Source: an uncultured Methylophilaceae bacterium
GTDB lineage: Bacteria; Pseudomonadota; Gammaproteobacteria; Burkholderiales; Methylophilaceae
DNA length: 39,521 nucleotides
Reading direction: 5' to 3'
Assembly: GCA_903914945.1 (NCBI GenBank)
Contig: CAIWQV010000072.1
Location: 1-39,521 of the forward strand
Below, piece by piece: positions 1-9,730 of this stretch. A model generated the notes under the pieces. The model saw only the letters and a list, made by a program, of their open reading frames with translations, ran no database searches and had not been told where the DNA came from. The translations under genes were made by a program, and so were the position numbers. How positions within the stretch are numbered: position 1 is the first letter of the stretch; each line of letters opens with the position of its first letter.

Positions 1-945
1 AAATCAAGAGACACTGAAAACTATACCTGGCCTGAAAAATTAAGCTTGCCAGATTGGCTTTGGGATTTATTAGTGGAGCAATATGGTTTAGATGAAGCAA
101 TAGATCTAGGAAGAAGTTTCCTTGAGCCAGCTAAATTAGATATCAGAATTAATACTATAAAAATTAGCCGAGAGGAGCTTATTGAATTACTCGCTAAAGA
201 AATAGTGGATATTGAAGTGATGGCATACTCCCCCTCCGGGATCAGAATCCCTAGAGGGACATCATTAAGTAAAAATCCGGTATTTGTAGAAGGAAAAATT
301 GAGGTTCAGGATGAAAGCAGTCAAATACTAAGTTTCGCAGTAGATGCGAAAAGAGGAATGATGGTTGCAGATTTTTGCGCTGGGGCAGGAGGCAAAAGTT
401 TAGCAATAGGTGCCATTATGAAAAATACTGGACGAATATATGCCTATGATATTTCAGAAAAAAGAATTATTAACCTAGGCAAGCGGTTAAAAAAATCTGG
501 ACTATCTAATTTATTTGCACAAAAAATTAAAAATGAAAAAGATGCAAAGCTTAAAAAATTACATGGAAAATTTGATCGAGTACTTGCTGATGTTCCTTGC
601 AGTGGCACCGGAACATTTAGAAGAAATCCAGATCTGAAATGGAAAAATTCCATTGAGGATTTAGATGAGCTTAATATAAAACAATTAGCTATTCTAGAAG
701 AAGCCAAAAAATTGGTAAAAAAAGAAGGCCGATTAATTTACTCCACTTGTAGTCTTTTAAAGAGAGAAAATGAATCTATTGTTGAAAAGTTTTTAGATGG
801 CAATAAAAATTTTAGAGTCATATCTGTGAATGAGATATTGGTAAAAAATCAAATACCTCTTTCTACAGGTAGTTTTTTAAAATTGACCCCACATCACCAA
901 AAAACAGACGGTTTCTTTGCTGCTGTGCTTGAGCGCATAGAATAA
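1..945 (+). CDS. RsmB/NOP2/Sun-family RNA (cytosine-C5) methyltransferase, 5' truncated by window edge
   Basis: Frame stays open to base 1 (KSRDTENYTWPEKLS upstream of the listed TTG at 46). Motifs DFCAGAGGKSLA, DVPCSGTGTFRRNPDLKW and YSTCSLLKRENE are typical of m5C RNA methyltransferases. Confidence 0.9.
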   Translation, partial: KSRDTENYTWPEKLSLPDWLWDLLVEQYGLDEAIDLGRSFLEPAKLDIRINTIKISREELIELLAKEIVDIEVMAYSPSGIRIPRGTSLSKNPVFVEGKIEVQDESSQILSFAVDAKRGMMVADFCAGAGGKSLAIGAIMKNTGRIYAYDISEKRIINLGKRLKKSGLSNLFAQKIKNEKDAKLKKLHGKFDRVLADVPCSGTGTFRRNPDLKWKNSIEDLDELNIKQLAILEEAKKLVKKEGRLIYSTCSLLKRENESIVEKFLDGNKNFRVISVNEILVKNQIPLSTGSFLKLTPHHQKTDGFFAAVLERIE

Positions 946-949
946 GAAA

Positions 950-2179
950 ATGAAAAATAAAGCAAATTATCAGATTTTAATAGGGGTCTTGGTTGGCTTA
1001 TTGATCGGCCTTTATATCAAATTCAATCCCTTAGCTCATGGTAGCGATTCGATCTTATATATGGCTGAGCTTGTGGCAGATATATTTGTATCTTCTTTAA
1101 AAATGATATTGATTCCAGTCATATTCTTTTCTATCTCAGTGGGCATAGCAAATTTAAGCTCACATAAGCAATCATCAAAAATTTGGTCATTAACGTTTCT
1201 ATTCTTTTTCATTTCTATGGCGCTAGCAATTATCTTAGGCCTTGGATCAATGAACCTATTCCAGCCTGGGCGAGGCATGTCTTTATCTATATTTAGTGAG
1301 CAATTAAATAACTTTCATCAAGCTTCTATAAATCTAACACTTTTTACCAAGCAATTTTTTGGCAGTTTTTTCGTTAATCCACTAAAAGCAATGGCTGAAG
1401 GAAATATTTTAGGAGTTATTACATTTTCAATGCTGGTAGGTTTTGCTATCGCCAAGGGTGGCAAAGAGTTTGTTGATGTAAAAAAAATATTTAATGGTCT
1501 ATTAGGCGTCACCATGAAAATAGTTTCTTGGATTGTTCGGTTTTCTCCATATGGTGTCTCAGCTTTGATCATTAAACTTGTTACTCAGCAATCACCCGAT
1601 TTATTTTTAACTCTCTCAAAATTTATTGTGGTCATTATTGGGATGACACTTTTTCATGGAATAGTAGTTTTACCTTTACTGCTCTATTTCTTTACAAAAA
1701 TAAATCTTTTTATATTATGGCAAGGAGCTCGAGAAGCAATCATGACAGCTTTTGCAACAAGCTCAAGCAGTGCAACTATTCCAGTTACCTTGAGCGCAGT
1801 TGAGAAAAATTTAAAGGTTAAGCCTGATATTGCTAGATTTGTTATACCTATAGGAGCAACTATGAATATGGATGGCACAGCTCTTTACGAAGCTTCAGCT
1901 GCTTTATTTGTTGCAAATCTTTCTGGTATTGACTTAGAAATAGGCCAGCAACTTATTATTTTTTGTACTGCAATGATAGGAGCGATTGGTGCTCCAGGTA
2001 TTCCAAGCGCTGGTATGGTCACAATGGCCATGGTATTGCAATCCGTTGGACTTCCTTTAGAAGCGCTTGCTATTTTATTGCCAATCGATCGGCTTCTTGA
2101 TACATTTCGAACCGCAGTAAATGTCGAGGGAGATATTGTCGTAAGTTTAATTGTACAAAAATTAATTCGTAATAATTAA
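950..2179 (+). CDS. Dicarboxylate/amino acid:cation symporter (SDF/DAACS family)
   Basis: Multi-TM protein with serine-rich TAFATSSSSATIPVT, PIGATMNMDGTALYEA and GAIGAPGIPSAGMV motifs. Confidence 0.92.
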   Translation: MKNKANYQILIGVLVGLLIGLYIKFNPLAHGSDSILYMAELVADIFVSSLKMILIPVIFFSISVGIANLSSHKQSSKIWSLTFLFFFISMALAIILGLGSMNLFQPGRGMSLSIFSEQLNNFHQASINLTLFTKQFFGSFFVNPLKAMAEGNILGVITFSMLVGFAIAKGGKEFVDVKKIFNGLLGVTMKIVSWIVRFSPYGVSALIIKLVTQQSPDLFLTLSKFIVVIIGMTLFHGIVVLPLLLYFFTKINLFILWQGAREAIMTAFATSSSSATIPVTLSAVEKNLKVKPDIARFVIPIGATMNMDGTALYEASAALFVANLSGIDLEIGQQLIIFCTAMIGAIGAPGIPSAGMVTMAMVLQSVGLPLEALAILLPIDRLLDTFRTAVNVEGDIVVSLIVQKLIRNN

Positions 2180-2742
2180 TTTTTATATATTAAGTCCTGA
2201 AACAAAGATTTAATCTTGTCCCATTCAAAAAAAGGGCCTGGATCAGTCTTTCGTGATGGCGCAATATCCGAATGTCCCGCAATTCCTTGGATGGGATAAT
2301 GATTGACTATACTTTGAATTAACTCTTGCAGACATCTGTATTGCTCAGGCTCGAAAGCGTCATAGTCACTACCTTCTAGTTCAATCCCAATTGAAAAATC
2401 GTTGCAATTATTCTCTTGATTCCAGGAGGACTCTCCAGCATGCCAGGCCCGATCTAGGCATGATACAAATTGAATAAGCGATCCGCTTCTTCTAATTAAA
2501 AAATGTGAGGATACTTTAAGATTTGAAATAGATTTAAAGTATTCATGATTATCAGGGTTAAGTTTATTTGTAAATAAATCAATAATATTATCCCCTCCAT
2601 AAATTCCAGGCGGGAGACTAATGTTATGGATTACAATTAAACTAATATTTGACTTGTTCGGACGATTGTCAAAGTTAGGCGATAATATAACCTCCGCTTT
2701 ATTTGCAAACCCAGAACTGTCTATTGATATAGATGTAAGCAT
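2176..2742 (-). CDS. ampD: 1,6-anhydro-N-acetylmuramyl-L-alanine amidase AmpD
   Basis: LIVIHNISLPPG, HAGESSW, FSIGIELEGSD and GHSDIAPSRKTDPGPFFEW match the AmpD/amidase_2 family. Confidence 0.93.
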   Translation of the reverse strand: MLTSISIDSSGFANKAEVILSPNFDNRPNKSNISLIVIHNISLPPGIYGGDNIIDLFTNKLNPDNHEYFKSISNLKVSSHFLIRRSGSLIQFVSCLDRAWHAGESSWNQENNCNDFSIGIELEGSDYDAFEPEQYRCLQELIQSIVNHYPIQGIAGHSDIAPSRKTDPGPFFEWDKIKSLFQDLIYKN

Positions 2743-2779
2743 TGTTAATTTAAGTAATATTTACAATTAAAGGATTGAA

Positions 2780-3781
2780 ATGATTTTTTTAAATTTATGT
2801 TTCATGTTACTAGTTATTTTAGTCTCAGCGGAGATATTTACCAATGCACTTGAGCATCTAGGTGAGAAATTAAAAATATCAGAAGGTGTGACAGGGTCTA
2901 TTTTTGCTGCTATTGGAACAGCACTTCCTGAAACATTAGTACCATTGTTGGCCTTAATGTCTAACCATGAAAATCAGACAATCAATGAAGAAGTTGGTGT
3001 TGGAGCTATTTTAGGAGCCCCTTTGATGCTTTCAACATTAACTTTATTTCTAATGGCATTCTCTGTTTTAAAGCATCGTGGTCTTCAAGGCCATTTAAAG
3101 CCAGAAAAAACAGGACTTATCAGAGATTTAGATTTCTTTATTATTTCTTTTCTATTTGCAGGTGCAGCATTATTCATTCCTCATTCATCAGCACTTGCTA
3201 AGGATTTAATTGGATTTATTATGATTTTTTCATATTTTATTTATTTGCTATTAACTATTCGTGCCTCTAAAAAACTTGTAGAGGTAGGCCATGCTACAGA
3301 AGCTTCAAGCCCAATGTTTTTAGAAAAGATCGGGCTTCCTAACAACTATATGATTATTTCTATTCAGTTATTGCTTGGATTAATACTTTTAATTTACGGA
3401 GCGAAGGGATTTATTGCTGGAGTTGAAGAAGCTTCCTCTTTAATAGGTATTTCGACATTAATTTTATCGATGCTGATTATTCCAATTGCAACTGAATTGC
3501 CTGAAAAAATAAATAGTATTTTATGGATTAGGAAAGGTAAAGATACTCTTGCCTTTGGAAATGTAACAGGAGCAATGGTTTTTCAAGGGACTCTTCTCCC
3601 TGCAATAGGAATCATCTTGACTCCATGGGCGCCAAGAAAAGAAATTTATCTAAGTATTTTAATTACATTGATTGCGGCTATATGGATTAGATTTTTGATT
3701 CAAAGATCTAATATTAAAGTATGGCATTTAGGGATCAATGGCACTCTTTATCTAACATATCTATTCTTCACTCTTTATTAA
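2780..3781 (+). CDS. Sodium/calcium exchanger-type (CaCA) membrane antiporter
   Basis: Two alpha-repeat-like segments (GSIFAAIGTALPETLVPL and IIPIATELPEKINSILW...GNVTGAMVFQGTLLP) in a multi-TM protein. Confidence 0.85.
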   Translation: MIFLNLCFMLLVILVSAEIFTNALEHLGEKLKISEGVTGSIFAAIGTALPETLVPLLALMSNHENQTINEEVGVGAILGAPLMLSTLTLFLMAFSVLKHRGLQGHLKPEKTGLIRDLDFFIISFLFAGAALFIPHSSALAKDLIGFIMIFSYFIYLLLTIRASKKLVEVGHATEASSPMFLEKIGLPNNYMIISIQLLLGLILLIYGAKGFIAGVEEASSLIGISTLILSMLIIPIATELPEKINSILWIRKGKDTLAFGNVTGAMVFQGTLLPAIGIILTPWAPRKEIYLSILITLIAAIWIRFLIQRSNIKVWHLGINGTLYLTYLFFTLY

Positions 3782-3792
3782 TTTTTTTATCT

Positions 3793-4239
3793 GTGAAGAA
3801 AAAATTTCCACCACTTATACGTCTTTATGGCTCATTGATATATGAATTATTTGCGCTTATCCCATTATGGATGGTAGCAGGTTTTTTTTTCATATTTTTC
3901 CTTGATGGGTTCTTTGGTGAATATCAAAGGTTGATTTTCCAGATTTATTTATGGCTCCTCTCAGGGGTATATCTTACATATTGCTGGACAACCTCTGGCC
4001 AAACCCTAGCTATGAGAGCGTGGAATTTGAAAATAATATCTTCACGTGGAAAGCTAACAAAAAAAATAGCATGGATACGTTATATTTACGCAACTTTCAG
4101 CGCTTTGATATGTGCTATCGGGTTTATATGGGCACTCGCCAATAAAAAACATTTATATCTTCATGATCAAATTTTAAATAATTACTTTATTGATGTTCGG
4201 TTTTATAAATCATCATCACACCAATTGAAAAGAAAATAA
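3793..4239 (+). CDS. RDD family membrane protein (GTG start at 3793 proposed; ORF track starts at 3721)
   Basis: VKKKFPPLIRLYGSLIYELFALIPLW..., QTLAMRAWNLKIIS and HDQILNNYFI are RDD-like. Starting at 3793 avoids a 61-bp overlap with the upstream antiporter. Confidence 0.75.
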   Translation: MKKKFPPLIRLYGSLIYELFALIPLWMVAGFFFIFFLDGFFGEYQRLIFQIYLWLLSGVYLTYCWTTSGQTLAMRAWNLKIISSRGKLTKKIAWIRYIYATFSALICAIGFIWALANKKHLYLHDQILNNYFIDVRFYKSSSHQLKRK

Positions 4240-5257
4240 GTGTTGGGATCACGGCACAGGAAAGCGGCTGCCAGTCATTGAGAAGTCCAATATATCTAAA
4301 AGATGAATTCATGATTTGATAAAAAATACCGATTAAAATACCTAAGAAAATTTTTACGTTTTTACCGCCTGAGCGCTCTTGAAAAAATCCGAATGGGATT
4401 GCAAACAGAACCATTGCAATTGAAGCTAATGGGTAAATTAATTTTTCCCATAAAGCTACTTCATACCTTGTAACTTTTTGCTTATTATTTTTTAAGTATT
4501 TAATAAAATGAACTAGACTCATTGATGACATCTTCTCTGGAGATACGAGCAGAACATTCATCATTTCAGGCTTAATAAGTGATTGCCAATTTGCACTTTT
4601 AAGTGAGCTTGTAGAAATCTTTCCTTGATCAAAAATTGTTTGGTTGATGTCATCGAGCTTCCATTCAGAGCCTTTAAAACTTCCTTTTTTTGCATTAGTT
4701 ATTGTTCTTAAATGAAAAGTTTTATCAAATTCATATATGTGAATATCAGATAAGCTTGAATCAGGTAAGACATGCTCCACATTGATAAAGCTATTACTAT
4801 CTTTTATCCATAAGCCGGATTTGAATTCCTGCGTGACAATTGCATCTTTGGCTGTAATTTTTATCTCTTGCGCTCTTTTTTCTGAAATAGGTGTCACAAG
4901 ATCTCCTACAGCAAATGTAAATAGAGTGAAAAATAGCCCTGTAAAAGAGAGCGTAAATGCTATCCGCTTTATTGAATAGCCACTTGAGCGGATAACTGTA
5001 AATTCAGAATTCTCTGATAGCTGGCCCATGGCATACATTGATCCAATCAGGACTGCGATAGGAACGATTTCATAAACATGCCCTGGAATACTAAGAGCAA
5101 CATAACTAAAGACACTAAGTAAGTTATATGCCCCTTTACCTAAATCATTCATTTCTTGAATGAAATCAAAGAATGTAAAGATACCAATGAGACCTATCAT
5201 GATCCAGAAAATAGGTATCGCAACTTCTAAATTAAGATATCGATTCAAAATTTTCAT
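4187..5257 (-). CDS. lptG: LPS export ABC transporter permease LptG
   Basis: YjgP/YjgQ family; MKILNRYLNLEVAIPIFWIMIGL; paired with lptF by a 4-bp overlap. Confidence 0.93.
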   Translation of the reverse strand: MKILNRYLNLEVAIPIFWIMIGLIGIFTFFDFIQEMNDLGKGAYNLLSVFSYVALSIPGHVYEIVPIAVLIGSMYAMGQLSENSEFTVIRSSGYSIKRIAFTLSFTGLFFTLFTFAVGDLVTPISEKRAQEIKITAKDAIVTQEFKSGLWIKDSNSFINVEHVLPDSSLSDIHIYEFDKTFHLRTITNAKKGSFKGSEWKLDDINQTIFDQGKISTSSLKSANWQSLIKPEMMNVLLVSPEKMSSMSLVHFIKYLKNNKQKVTRYEVALWEKLIYPLASIAMVLFAIPFGFFQERSGGKNVKIFLGILIGIFYQIMNSSFRYIGLLNDWQPLSCAVIPTLIFFSIGVMMIYKTEHQ

Positions 5258-6348
5258 TTACTAGTAAAAATACCTTTTAGACTAAATAATGGCTGATTCA
5301 TAGATCGCCTATAAGTAAGATAAATAGCCGCTAATAAAAAAATAAGATGAATTGGCCAAAAACCAATTACCACACTTACTTTTTTAAGGGTGATGAATGT
5401 ATTCATAATAGCCAGCAGATTGTTGTAGATAATAAAAATTAATACAGCAAAAATAATATTTAAAGATCTTCCTGCGCGAGGATTTGTAAAGCTAAGAGGT
5501 ATAGCTAGAAAAACTAAAAGCATACATGCGATGGGAGATGCGATTCGCCATTGAAACTCTAAGCGATCTTCCAATGTGTTGGATTTCAATACGTCAGACA
5601 GTTTTTTACTATCAATGCTTTCCGTATAAGGCTCAACCGGCTGTTGGGCTGTTAATATTCCATATTGGTCAAATTCTGTTGTGGAAAATTCTTTTGTATT
5701 TGGAACGCCTTCATATCTTCGGCCTTTTTGTAGGATTACATAATTATCACCCTTACTTGAAATCTCCCTGTGACCATTATTGGCAATCACAACGCCGAGC
5801 TTATTATGCTGTTTTGTTTGCACAAATATATTCTTTACAGCACTGCCTAACTCATCAAAACTTTCAACATAAAATACACGATCAGAACTTTTCGACTCTT
5901 TAAATGTCCCTGGATTAAGTGTAGATAACTCATCACGACTTTTTAATTGACTCTTATACTGATCAGCTGTTCTTACTGCCCATGGGTTCAGAAAAAGAGA
6001 AAGAAAAGCGACCATAATGACAGCTGGCAAAGCAAATGAAGTGATTGGCTTAATAATTTTTGCAAGACTCATGCCTGTGCTTAACCATATAATCATTTCA
6101 TGGTCTCTATACCATCTTGAAAGCGTAAGAAGAACAGCTAGAAAGATAGACAGGGATAATAAAAGTGGCGAATATTTGATAAGGTTAAGACCTAGTATAG
6201 TTTTTATAGAGTCATTGGGGATATAGCCCTTAGTTGCAAATCTAAGATAAACTGTAATTCTTTGGGCCATAACTATACTTATAAGTATTAAAAGCGCCGT
6301 AATTGAATTAGTGAGCAGTTCTTTTTTTAACGAGGTTTTAAATAACAT
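5254..6348 (-). CDS. lptF: LPS export ABC transporter permease LptF
   Basis: YjgP/YjgQ family; MLFKTSLKKELLTNSITALLILISIV; divergent from pepA as in many proteobacteria. Confidence 0.93.
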   Translation of the reverse strand: MLFKTSLKKELLTNSITALLILISIVMAQRITVYLRFATKGYIPNDSIKTILGLNLIKYSPLLLSLSIFLAVLLTLSRWYRDHEMIIWLSTGMSLAKIIKPITSFALPAVIMVAFLSLFLNPWAVRTADQYKSQLKSRDELSTLNPGTFKESKSSDRVFYVESFDELGSAVKNIFVQTKQHNKLGVVIANNGHREISSKGDNYVILQKGRRYEGVPNTKEFSTTEFDQYGILTAQQPVEPYTESIDSKKLSDVLKSNTLEDRLEFQWRIASPIACMLLVFLAIPLSFTNPRAGRSLNIIFAVLIFIIYNNLLAIMNTFITLKKVSVVIGFWPIHLIFLLAAIYLTYRRSMNQPLFSLKGIFTSK

Positions 6349-6398
6349 AGAGTGATTTTTTCCCGTTTTTAAAATTCGAGAATATTTAAGGAATATAT

Positions 6399-7880
6399 AT
6401 GAAATTTAGCATAAAAACAGATGCACTGGAAAAACAACGTTCAGATGTATTAGTCATTGGAGTTTACGACTCGCTTAAAGTCGTATATGACAAATCCCTT
6501 TTAAGTGCGCCTTCAATCACTCATATTTCTAATATTTTGAAACATGGTGATATGAGCGGAAAAATTGGTTCGTCACTTATTTTATATAGCATTCCTGGAA
6601 TCAAAATTCCAAAAATACTTCTTATAGGGCTAGGCAAAGAAAAAGAGCTTGATGGGAATAAATATCGTTCAGCAATAAGAACTATGATGCAAACGCTTAA
6701 AAAAATGGATGCCAAGATAGTGGTGTCTCATTTGCAAATTGTTACAGTTCAAGAACAAAGTATTGCATGGAATATTGAACATTTTGTTAATGAGGCAATG
6801 GATGCAAATTATGAATTCGCTGAGCTTAAAACAATTAACAAAAAAATTAAAAGGGACTTTGAGTTTTTTGTGACTGTGGATAAGAAGAATCAAAAAGTAG
6901 GCGAAAATGCATTAAAAAAATCTTTTGCACTTGCTAGAGGAATTGAATTTACAAAAACACTTGGCAATCTTCCACCTAACATTTGTACGCCAACATATTT
7001 AGGTAAGAAAGCTCAAGAGCTTGGAAAAGACCACGGAATCAAAGTTGAAGTCTTAGATCAGAAACAAATTGAAAAGTTAAAAATGGGCTCTTTCCTTGGT
7101 GTTGCTAAAGGCAGTAGACAGCCCCCCAAATTTATTGTGCTTCAGCATAGCAAAGGTAAAAAAACGCAAAAACCTATTGTTTTGGTAGGCAAGGGTATTA
7201 CCTTTGATGCGGGTGGCATATCAATTAAGCCCGCAGGCGATATGGATGAAATGAAATACGACATGTGTGGCGCTGCAAGTGTCCTTGGTACTTTTAAGAC
7301 AATTGGCTTATTAAATCTGCCCATGAATATCATTGGAATAATACCAACGTGTGAAAATCTTCCTGATGGCTTAGCATTAAAACCGGGAGATATTCTAACC
7401 AGCATGTCAGGCCAGACAATTGAGGTATTAAATACTGATGCTGAGGGAAGATTAATTTTATGTGACGCACTAACCTATGCGGAGAGGTTTAATCCAGAAG
7501 TAGTAATTGATATTGCAACTCTTACTGGCGCATGTGTCATTGCGCTTGGACATCATGCTTCAGGTTTATACAGTAATGACGATAAGCTAGCAAAAGATCT
7601 TGAGTCAGCAGGTAAAATATCTATGGATCGCGCATGGCATATGCCTTTATGGGAAGATTATCAATCTCAATTGGATAGTAATTTTGCAGATATGGCTAAT
7701 ATTGGCGGAAGAGCTGGAGGCAGCATTACAGCTGCTTGTTTCTTATCTAGGTTTGCAAAAAAATATAAATGGGCTCATTTAGATATTGCAGGAACTGCTT
7801 GGAAGTCTGGAAAAGCAAAAGGCGCCACAGGAAGGCCTGTTGGATTATTAATGCATTATATTTTAAGCAAACTGCATTAA
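6399..7880 (+). CDS. pepA: Leucyl (cytosol) aminopeptidase PepA
   Basis: M17 signature NTDAEGRLILCDAL plus VGKGITFDAGGISIKP. Confidence 0.97.
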   Translation: MKFSIKTDALEKQRSDVLVIGVYDSLKVVYDKSLLSAPSITHISNILKHGDMSGKIGSSLILYSIPGIKIPKILLIGLGKEKELDGNKYRSAIRTMMQTLKKMDAKIVVSHLQIVTVQEQSIAWNIEHFVNEAMDANYEFAELKTINKKIKRDFEFFVTVDKKNQKVGENALKKSFALARGIEFTKTLGNLPPNICTPTYLGKKAQELGKDHGIKVEVLDQKQIEKLKMGSFLGVAKGSRQPPKFIVLQHSKGKKTQKPIVLVGKGITFDAGGISIKPAGDMDEMKYDMCGAASVLGTFKTIGLLNLPMNIIGIIPTCENLPDGLALKPGDILTSMSGQTIEVLNTDAEGRLILCDALTYAERFNPEVVIDIATLTGACVIALGHHASGLYSNDDKLAKDLESAGKISMDRAWHMPLWEDYQSQLDSNFADMANIGGRAGGSITAACFLSRFAKKYKWAHLDIAGTAWKSGKAKGATGRPVGLLMHYILSKLH

Positions 7881-7886
7881 ATTTTT

Positions 7887-8303
7887 ATGACCCATATAGA
7901 TTTTTATTTTAATGTTGAAAATAAAATGAATAAAATTTATGGAATCATAGAGAAAGAAATTTTTCGTAAAAGAAAAATGTTTGTAGCAGTTAATGACCTA
8001 AGCAGTGCTGAAGCATTAAGTAATTTTCTTTACACTCATTCAGTTAGTTCATTTTTACCTCATACCATAGGCAGCTATGAAAAGAGCATACCTATACATA
8101 TTGACTGGGAGCATAGGCTTACTTCTGATGATTTTATTATTAATTTAAAGCCTGATGTTTCACCTGTTTTTTCAAGATATTTAAGGCTGATTGAGATTGT
8201 TTCACATGAAGAGGAAGACAAGAAAATGGCTAGAGAGCGACTTAAATTCTACCGTGATCGCGGTTATGAAATTCAGTTAATTGATGCTTCGAAGGAAATG
8301 TAA
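7887..8303 (+). CDS. holC: DNA polymerase III chi subunit HolC
   Basis: HolC-like sequence directly downstream of pepA (VNDLSSAEALSNFLYTHSVSSFLPH). Confidence 0.85.
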   Translation: MTHIDFYFNVENKMNKIYGIIEKEIFRKRKMFVAVNDLSSAEALSNFLYTHSVSSFLPHTIGSYEKSIPIHIDWEHRLTSDDFIINLKPDVSPVFSRYLRLIEIVSHEEEDKKMARERLKFYRDRGYEIQLIDASKEM

Positions 8304-8684
8304 TTAGCGGATTAGCTCGTTATATCGAGAAGCATCTAAAAAAAATTCTTTGTCACTTGTATCATCCAAAGAATGTATTTTACAAATCCAATTTTCATAA
8401 GGCTGATCGTTTATTACTTCGGGTGATTTGCTGATAATAGGATTAATTTCAGTAATTACACCATTTAATGGACCAATTAAATCAGAAGCAGTTTTGACAG
8501 ATTCAACTACACCAAAAGCGACATCCCTTAAAATTTGAGTCTGTAATTCAGGCAATTCTACAAAAACGATATCACCCAAAAGATCTTGTGCGTAATTAGT
8601 AATGCCAATTTCGTAAATCGACTCACTAGTAGATTTAATCCATAGGTGTTCGGCGGTATAAATAAGCGTATTAGGTGTGTTCAT
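8304..8684 (-). CDS. gcvH: Glycine cleavage system H protein (lipoyl carrier)
   Basis: GITNYAQDLLGDIVFVELPE and the lipoyl-lysine context VESVKTASDLIGPLNG. Confidence 0.92.
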   Translation of the reverse strand: MNTPNTLIYTAEHLWIKSTSESIYEIGITNYAQDLLGDIVFVELPELQTQILRDVAFGVVESVKTASDLIGPLNGVITEINPIISKSPEVINDQPYENWICKIHSLDDTSDKEFFLDASRYNELIR

Positions 8685-8729
8685 AATAAAAGGACCGACA
8701 GTAATTTTATGTTTAAATACATTAAGTTA

Positions 8730-8758
8730 ATGACAAATATGATTTTATTGTTTATTAT
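8730..8758 (+). promoter_or_regulatory. Candidate sigma-70 promoter for pbpG (ATGACA - 17 bp - TATTAT)
   Basis: -35 ATGACA at 8730-8735, -10 TATTAT at 8753-8758, 17-bp spacer, in the divergent gcvH/pbpG intergenic region. Confidence 0.5.
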
Positions 8759-8791
8759 CGCGTAAATTTAGAATGAATAGGAGATTTCCGA

Positions 8792-9730
8792 GTGAGAGAA
8801 CGTATTAGACTTTTTTTCATCCTAAGCATCACTTTCTTCCTTACATTAGCTGCAATATCAGCTGAAGCAAATCAAACAAGATCTAAAAAACCCACGAAAT
8901 CTGAATTAGCTCGCATATCAGCAGCAGATAACAAAACAAACAAAGATGGCCTTTTAAGAGTAGCTTCTTCAAACGCTCTTATTGTGAATCAAAATACAGG
9001 TGAGGTTATTTACGCTAAAGATACTGACGCTCAAACCTCTATTGCATCTGTAACTAAACTCATGACTGCCATGGTTACTTTAGATGCGAAACTGCCTATG
9101 GATGAAGAGATCATGATCACTGATGAGGATGTTGATACATTAAAAAATTCAAGCTCAAAATTACCCGTAGGCACCATATTGCCTCGGTCTGAAATGCTCA
9201 AAATTGCTTTGATTGCTTCTGATAATCGTGCGGCCGCTGCGCTTGGTAGAAATTACCCGACAGGAAAAGCTGGCTTTGTAAATGCTATGAATATTAAAGC
9301 ATTACAACTTGATATGATACGAAGTGAATTTGCAGATCCCACAGGGCTTAATAATCATAATATGTCTACTGCTGAAGATCTGGTTAAGATGGTAAAGGCT
9401 GCTTATCAATATCCGGAAATTCGTGAAATTACAACTACAGCTTCATATGAAGCATACGTTAAAGGACATCGTGCACCGGTCAATTTTAATAATACAAATG
9501 GATTAGTCAGAAAAAGCGATTGGATTATTGGCCTATCAAAAACAGGCTTTATTCAAGAAGCAGGTAAGTGTCTTGTAATGCAAGCTATGATTAGTGGTCA
9601 GCCTATGATTATCGTACTTCTTAAATCTTATGGAAGCGCTACTCGAATTGCAGATGCAAATAGAATTCGAAAATGGATTGAAAAAACATCTTCAATTGCT
9701 TACTCAAATCAACTCAAACAAAATAGTTAA
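8792..9730 (+). CDS. pbpG: D-alanyl-D-alanine endopeptidase/carboxypeptidase (PBP7/DacA type, S11), GTG start
   Basis: SxxK (SVTKLMTAM), SxN (SDN) and KTG (SKTGF) motifs; N-terminal signal peptide; GGAG-like RBS upstream. Confidence 0.9.
   Translation: MRERIRLFFILSITFFLTLAAISAEANQTRSKKPTKSELARISAADNKTNKDGLLRVASSNALIVNQNTGEVIYAKDTDAQTSIASVTKLMTAMVTLDAKLPMDEEIMITDEDVDTLKNSSSKLPVGTILPRSEMLKIALIASDNRAAAALGRNYPTGKAGFVNAMNIKALQLDMIRSEFADPTGLNNHNMSTAEDLVKMVKAAYQYPEIREITTTASYEAYVKGHRAPVNFNNTNGLVRKSDWIIGLSKTGFIQEAGKCLVMQAMISGQPMIIVLLKSYGSATRIADANRIRKWIEKTSSIAYSNQLKQNS

Noticed and set aside
444-707. Antisense ORFs within genes (444-707, 1036-1278, 5526-5903, 7142-7405, 30285-30560, 32450-32716 and similar)
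   Set aside because: Each lies fully inside a well-supported gene on the other strand or in another frame, with no recognisable domain; expected shadow ORFs.
3951-4145. 64-aa plus-strand ORF inside the RDD gene
   Set aside because: Alternative frame within a better-supported RDD ORF, no homology signal I recognise.
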